Assembly: GCF_003224335.1 (NCBI RefSeq)
Contig: NZ_QKLF01000001.1
Location: forward strand, 124,001-188,000
Length of the DNA stretch: 64,000 nt
DNA from: Curtobacterium sp. MCJR17_055
Lineage (GTDB): Bacteria > Actinomycetota > Actinomycetes > Actinomycetales > Microbacteriaceae
Direction of reading: 5' to 3'
Shown here: piece after piece, positions 60,901 to 64,000 of the stretch
Layout of the letters: the number at the start of each line of letters is the position of its first letter
How positions within the stretch are numbered: the stretch's first letter is position 1
Program-made: the position numbers and the translations under genes
The notes under the pieces: model-generated
What the model saw: the letters and a program-made list of their open reading frames with translations, nothing else
Database searches by the model: none
Told to the model about the DNA's origin: nothing

Positions 60901-61944
60901 GTGGCCACAGGACGGCGGACGACGATCGCCGACATCGCAGCGCGGGCGGGCGTGTCGATCAGCGCCGTCTCCTTCGCCCTCAACGGGCGCCCCGGCGTGT
61001 CCGAGGCGACACGAGAACGAGTGCGACAGGCGGCGCGCGAACTCGACTGGCAGCCGCACACCGCGGCCCGGGCCCTCGGGGGCGCGAAGGCCGGGTCGAT
61101 CGGCTTCGTGCTGAACCGCCCGGCGCGCACGCTCGGCACCGAGTCGTTCTTCGGCGACCTCATCTCGGGGATCCAGCTCGGCCTGACCGGCACCCACATC
61201 GGCATGACCCTGCTCGTCGCCCGTGATGCCGACGAGGAACTCGAGACCTACCGCGACTGGTGGCGCGGGCACCGGGTCGACGGCGTCATCGTGATCGACC
61301 CGCGCCGGGACGACGACCGCCTCCGTCTGCTCGCCCAGCTCGGGATGCCGTCCGTCGTCGTCGGCTCGCACCCCACCCCCGCCGGGTCGGCCCCGAGCGT
61401 CTGGATCGACGACTCGGACGCGACCGACACCGTCCTCCGGTACCTCCGCGCACTCGGGCACCGCCGCATCGCCCACGTGTCCGGGCCGCCGGAGTTCGAG
61501 CACACCGCACTGCGCATCGAACGCGTCCGGGCGTTCGCGGGTACGTTGCCGGACGCCACCGAGGACGACCGCACGGAGTCCATCCCCACCGACTACTCCG
61601 CCGAGGCCGGGTCCGCAGCCACCCGACGCCTGCTGTCCGGCGCCCGACGACCCACCGCGATCGTGTTCGACAACGACGTGCTCGCCGTCGCGGGACTCGG
61701 CGTCGCGAGCGAGATGGGCGTCCGCGTGCCGCAGGACGTCTCCATCGTGTCGTTCGACGACTCCGCGATGATCCGGCTCGTCCGCCCCGCGATCACCTCG
61801 CTGACGCGCGACACCGTCGAACTCGGCCAGCGGGCGGCGGTCCTGCTCCGCGAGCAGATCGAGGCCGACGCTCCCCTGCCGTCACGGCCGGGGCCGGAGT
61901 TGACGCTGAGCGTGCGCGAGTCCACGGCCCGCGTCGCCGACTGA
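60901..61944 (+). CDS. LacI-family transcriptional regulator of the N-glycan locus
   Basis: Sugar-responsive repressor, 347 residues. The N-terminal helix-turn-helix and hinge are classical (TTIADIAARAGVSISAVSFAL, NGRPGVSEATRERV, ELDWQPHTAARAL). The periplasmic-binding-protein-like effector domain follows, with IGFVLNRPARTLGTE, GHRRIAHVSGPPEFEHT and the dimer segment IVSFDDSAMIRLVRPAITSL. The inducer is unknown; by context a mannoside or a released N-glycan fragment. The start is GTG 60901, apparently leaderless. A 13-bp tandem duplication spans its stop codon. Confidence 0.95.
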   Translation: MATGRRTTIADIAARAGVSISAVSFALNGRPGVSEATRERVRQAARELDWQPHTAARALGGAKAGSIGFVLNRPARTLGTESFFGDLISGIQLGLTGTHIGMTLLVARDADEELETYRDWWRGHRVDGVIVIDPRRDDDRLRLLAQLGMPSVVVGSHPTPAGSAPSVWIDDSDATDTVLRYLRALGHRRIAHVSGPPEFEHTALRIERVRAFAGTLPDATEDDRTESIPTDYSAEAGSAATRRLLSGARRPTAIVFDNDVLAVAGLGVASEMGVRVPQDVSIVSFDDSAMIRLVRPAITSLTRDTVELGQRAAVLLREQIEADAPLPSRPGPELTLSVRESTARVAD

Positions 61945-61960
61945 CGACGCCGACTGACGA
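61935..61960. repeat. 13-bp tandem duplication spanning the lacI stop codon
   Basis: CGCCGACTGACGA occurs at 61935-61947 and again at 61948-61960, followed by a partial third copy. The first copy contains the stop codon of lacI; the second lies in the spacer before the next, convergent gene. Confidence 0.85.
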
Positions 61961-61966
61961 CGCGGA

Positions 61967-62326
61967 CTACGACCGCTCGTCGACGAGGGCGACGAAGCGG
62001 CTGCCGACGCCCTCGACCTCGCGCCGTGTGAAGCCCGCCGGGGCTTCCGGCGCCTGGTACGGCGCGTGGTAGTCGCACATCAGGTGGTCCCAGTCCGGCC
62101 ACCACTTCTTCGGCCGGGCCTCTTCCGCGTACCCGCACACGACGCACTCCAGGTGCACCCACACCTTCTTGCCCGTGCGGTTCGCCCGCGACTGCACGAG
62201 CCACGCGGGCGGGTCCTGCTCGATCGCGGTGAGTTCGGCCTCGCTGAGGCGGGACGGGATCCCGTGGTGGGTCGCCATCTCGAGGGGGATGTCGAGCCGG
62301 ATGGCGGCGTCACGTCGGGAGAGCAC
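61967..62326 (-). CDS. Small protein with a zinc-ribbon-like Cys/His cluster, function unknown
   Basis: A 119-residue soluble protein I do not recognise. The first 60 residues are helical and acidic (SRLSEAELTAIEQDPPAWLVQ). The second half carries LECVVCGYAEEA and, after 18 residues, LMCDYHAPYQ, giving a CxxC...CxxH set that could bind one zinc. The start is GTG 62326; an ATG at codon 18 is an alternative. It is convergent with lacI, 22 bp away, and not obviously part of the glycan locus. Confidence 0.8.
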   Translation of the reverse strand: MLSRRDAAIRLDIPLEMATHHGIPSRLSEAELTAIEQDPPAWLVQSRANRTGKKVWVHLECVVCGYAEEARPKKWWPDWDHLMCDYHAPYQAPEAPAGFTRREVEGVGSRFVALVDERS

Positions 62327-62449
62327 CAGTCCAGGGTAGGTGCTCTGCCGGCGCGACGTCCGCCGCCTGCACGGCGTCGACCTCCGGCTCCGCGCTCGTC
62401 GTCACGGTCGGGGTGGCGAGACTGCTGTGGTGAGGCGTTGACTGGTCCG

Positions 62450-62947
62450 ATGACGTTCGAGGTTCGCGACGCGACTCCTGCTGATGCCGCGCAGGTCACG
62501 CGGGTGCACCAGCGGTCTCGGGAGGCGTACTACGGGGACGCGCTCGACCGCCGCGACGCGGCTCAGGACCGGTACCCGATGTGGCTCGCCACCCTGACCC
62601 GTCCCGGCACCTGGTGCCTCGTCGCCGAGCAGGACGGGCACGTGGCCGGCTTCATCGCGGCGCACTTGGCGGACCGCGGTTCACCTGCTGAGCTGTCGAG
62701 CCTCTACGTCGACCCCGATCGGTTCGGGTCGGGCATCGGCACTGCGTTGCACACCCGGTTCATCGAGGTCGTCCCGTCGGGTACCGCTGAGCTCGAGGTG
62801 TGGGACGGGAACGATCGGGCCAAGCGCTTCTACGCGGACCGAGGCTGGCGACCGACGACCCGCACCCGGGCTGGTGTCGCCGGGAGGCCCTTCGTGACCT
62901 GGAGACTCGACGTGCGCCGCGGCTCGCGGTCGCTCAGCGCTCGATGA
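62450..62947 (+). CDS. GNAT N-acetyltransferase
   Basis: A 165-residue acetyltransferase of unknown substrate. The fold is visible as FEVRDATPADAAQVTRVHQRS, LVAEQDGHVAGFIAAHL, then AELSSLYVDPDRFGSGIGTAL (acetyl-CoA-binding loop with the RxGxG-like pattern FGSGIGTAL) and AELEVWDGNDRAKRFYADRGW. ATG 62450 is the only reasonable start; no strong ribosome site is seen. Confidence 0.88.
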   Translation: MTFEVRDATPADAAQVTRVHQRSREAYYGDALDRRDAAQDRYPMWLATLTRPGTWCLVAEQDGHVAGFIAAHLADRGSPAELSSLYVDPDRFGSGIGTALHTRFIEVVPSGTAELEVWDGNDRAKRFYADRGWRPTTRTRAGVAGRPFVTWRLDVRRGSRSLSAR

Positions 62948-63031
62948 CCACACGGTTCCACGGGCTGCCCGGTCGGGTACGGATCGCCTCGGCAGCCGAC
63001 CTGGACGCGTGAGCCGTTCCTCCGCAGGCCG

Positions 63032-63402
63032 TCAGCCGATGACGCAGGGCGTCTCGAAGCGCAGGCCGAGGACGGTGGCGAGCTGGCGCCCGGAGGCTTC
63101 GGCTTCTGCACGCGTGTCGACGCGGAGCAACGGGGTCCGGCCGACCGACAACAACCACTGCGCCCCGGTGAACCGGGCACTGATCGCGTTCTCGCCCACG
63201 GCTACGCCCACTCACCGATCGTCGGGAGGCCCCACTTGTCGGCCCCTGGCACCCACGACCCGCCGAGGTCCTGACTGAGTGCCGCTGAGGTGAGTGCGGG
63301 AGCGACACAGTGGAGGTGGAGACGAACGGGACGCTGCAGGAGGTGCTGCGATCGGGTCGACGTTCCGGTGCGGAGTCGGGGGGCGGCGGTGACGTGCTGC
63401 AT
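63032..63402 (-). pseudogene. Small gene split by a frameshift, function unknown
   Basis: An ATG at 63402 with a good AGGAAGG site 6 nt upstream begins a frame (MQHVTAAPRLRTG...KWGLPTIGEWA) that stops at 63202. Another frame continues at once (GENAISARFTGAQWLLSVG...LGLRFETPCVIG) and stops at 63032. One added G near 63203-63211 would join them into a single protein of about 123 residues with GEWAVAVGENAIS at the joint. Either this is a real -1 frameshift mutation or a sequencing error in a G-rich run. I do not recognise the product. Confidence 0.5.
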
Positions 63403-63598
63403 GGTTGCCTTCCTGAGGCGGTGTCCACGTCGGACCGGAGTCAGATCCGGGAGTGCGCGACGCGGCTGGCAGGGTCTGGGCCAGTCACGCCAGGCTACGA
63501 GCGGAACCGGCCCGCGTCATGGGGGTGGACGAGGAGCCCTCGGCGTGCTACATGGCCACCGCACCGATCCCCGGGACACGCCGGAGCGCGTCCGCGAC
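63403..63598. other. Intergenic stretch before the SOS promoter
   Basis: About 200 bp between the start of the frameshifted minus-strand gene and the SOS-controlled promoter. Both genes should have their promoters here or at its edges. I see no RNA gene, repeat or convincing coding frame in it. Confidence 0.4.
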
Positions 63599-63628
63599 TT
63601 GACGGAGTGTTCGAACACACGTTCGAAT
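63599..63628 (+). promoter_or_regulatory. Promoter of the SOS-controlled edge gene
   Basis: A TTGACG -35 (63599-63604) is followed after 18 nt by TCGAAT (63623-63628). Transcription would begin near 63635, where a GTG opens the reading frame, so the mRNA would be leaderless. The LexA box sits across the spacer and -10. Confidence 0.6.
63611..63626. promoter_or_regulatory. LexA-binding SOS box
   Basis: TCGAACACACGTTCGA is a perfect match to the actinobacterial LexA consensus TCGAAC-N4-GTTCGA, with full symmetry of the 6-bp arms, and overlaps a plausible promoter just in front of an open reading frame. Confidence 0.85.
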
Positions 63629-63634
63629 ACGGGA

Positions 63635-64000
63635 GTGGGACGGCGTCGCGAGAACCGGTGGCAGCCCCCGGAACACCCGGAGGTCGAACGCCCGCGCGCC
63701 TTCTCCCTGTCCGAGGAGGCACGCGGTGGTGACGTCTGCCACGCGGTCACCCCGATGCCGGTCTGGGCATGGGTGCAGTTCCCGACGTTCCACGTACGGG
63801 TCAAGGCGTTCGCCCGCAGCTGGACGCGCGACGCGGTGCTCGTCGAATGGGCGCAGTTCGGGCAGCAGGCCGACGCCTGGATCTGGCGTTCGGCCGTCAA
63901 GCACCGGACCCTCCGAGCCGCCGACCCACGGACCGGGCACGCACCGACGAACGGGGCGCGTTCTGATCCCCGACCGGTGCGACAGCGCTCAGCGGAGTCC
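63635..64000 (+). CDS. Incomplete gene under LexA control, function unknown (runs off the right edge)
   Basis: From GTG 63635 a frame stays open for 122 codons to the window end. Its product looks like a real protein: RRRENRWQPPEHPEVERP, FSLSEEARGGDV, then MPVWAWVQFPTFHVRVKAF, TRDAVLVEWAQFGQQADAW and IWRSAVKHR, with a low-complexity Pro/Arg stretch at the edge. No domain is recognised. A perfect SOS box and a -10 that predicts a leaderless start precede it. A DNA-damage role is inferred from regulation only; it could lead a mutagenesis (imuA'/imuB/dnaE2-type) cassette outside the window. Confidence 0.7.
   Translation, partial: MGRRRENRWQPPEHPEVERPRAFSLSEEARGGDVCHAVTPMPVWAWVQFPTFHVRVKAFARSWTRDAVLVEWAQFGQQADAWIWRSAVKHRTLRAADPRTGHAPTNGARSDPRPVRQRSAES

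Noticed and set aside
63310-63732. A plus-strand frame of 140 codons starting at 63310
   Set aside because: It overlaps the SOS promoter and the edge gene in another frame and has no protein-like pattern; the frame starting at 63635 is much better supported.

Overview
The window looks like chromosome from a high-GC (about 70% by eye) actinobacterium of the family Microbacteriaceae, plausibly Curtobacterium or a close relative. That assignment is an inference from codon use, GTG/TTG starts, GTGA/ATGA overlaps, the gene order proA-proB-obg-rpmA-rplU...rne...ndk-folC-ileS, and the paired clpP genes behind tig. I see no insertion sequence, integrase, prophage or CRISPR array.

Layout. 1-18.3 kb is conserved housekeeping: proline synthesis (proA, cut by the left edge, and proB), obg, the L21/L27 operon, a DUF4031 protein, RNase E/G with a membrane protein, a VKOR/DsbA-like disulfide pair, and ndk-DUF4233-folC-ileS behind an isoleucine T-box, then a CDF metal transporter. 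18.6-24.5 kb holds a TetR gene divergent from a peptide/opine-type ABC importer with fused ATPases. 24.6-32.2 kb holds a ProP-type MFS transporter, archaeal-type valS, a small protein, a TetR regulator and an M3 peptidase. 32.2-38.7 kb is the proteostasis block tig-clpP1-clpP2 and clpX, interrupted by a ycnI-copC copper module on the other strand, then tRNA-Pro(TGG) and tRNA-Gly(TCC). 38.8-44.2 kb holds an SGNH-like protein without the catalytic Ser and a van-like cell-wall cluster (vanY-type lipoprotein, alr and ddl divergent from a VanRS-type two-component system). 44.2-48.7 kb holds small regulators, GNAT enzymes, membrane proteins and a TetR-controlled alpha/beta hydrolase.

48.7-61.9 kb is the most striking region: an apparently complete high-mannose N-glycan utilisation locus. 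A secreted EndoH-like endoglycosidase would release Man(n)GlcNAc from glycoproteins. A family-1 binding protein with two MalF/MalG-type permeases would import it. Cytoplasmic GH92 and GH38 alpha-mannosidases would trim it, and a GH5_18-like beta-mannosidase would split the last Man-beta-1,4-GlcNAc bond. A divergent LacI regulator has two operator-like palindromes in the shared promoter region.

61.9-64 kb holds a zinc-ribbon-like small protein, a GNAT enzyme, a frameshifted small gene and, at the right edge, an incomplete gene directly behind a perfect actinobacterial LexA/SOS box.

The most rewarding follow-ups are the N-glycan locus and its operators, the van-like cluster, the SOS-controlled edge gene, the RNase E lacking its zinc-link cysteines, and the ileS T-box.
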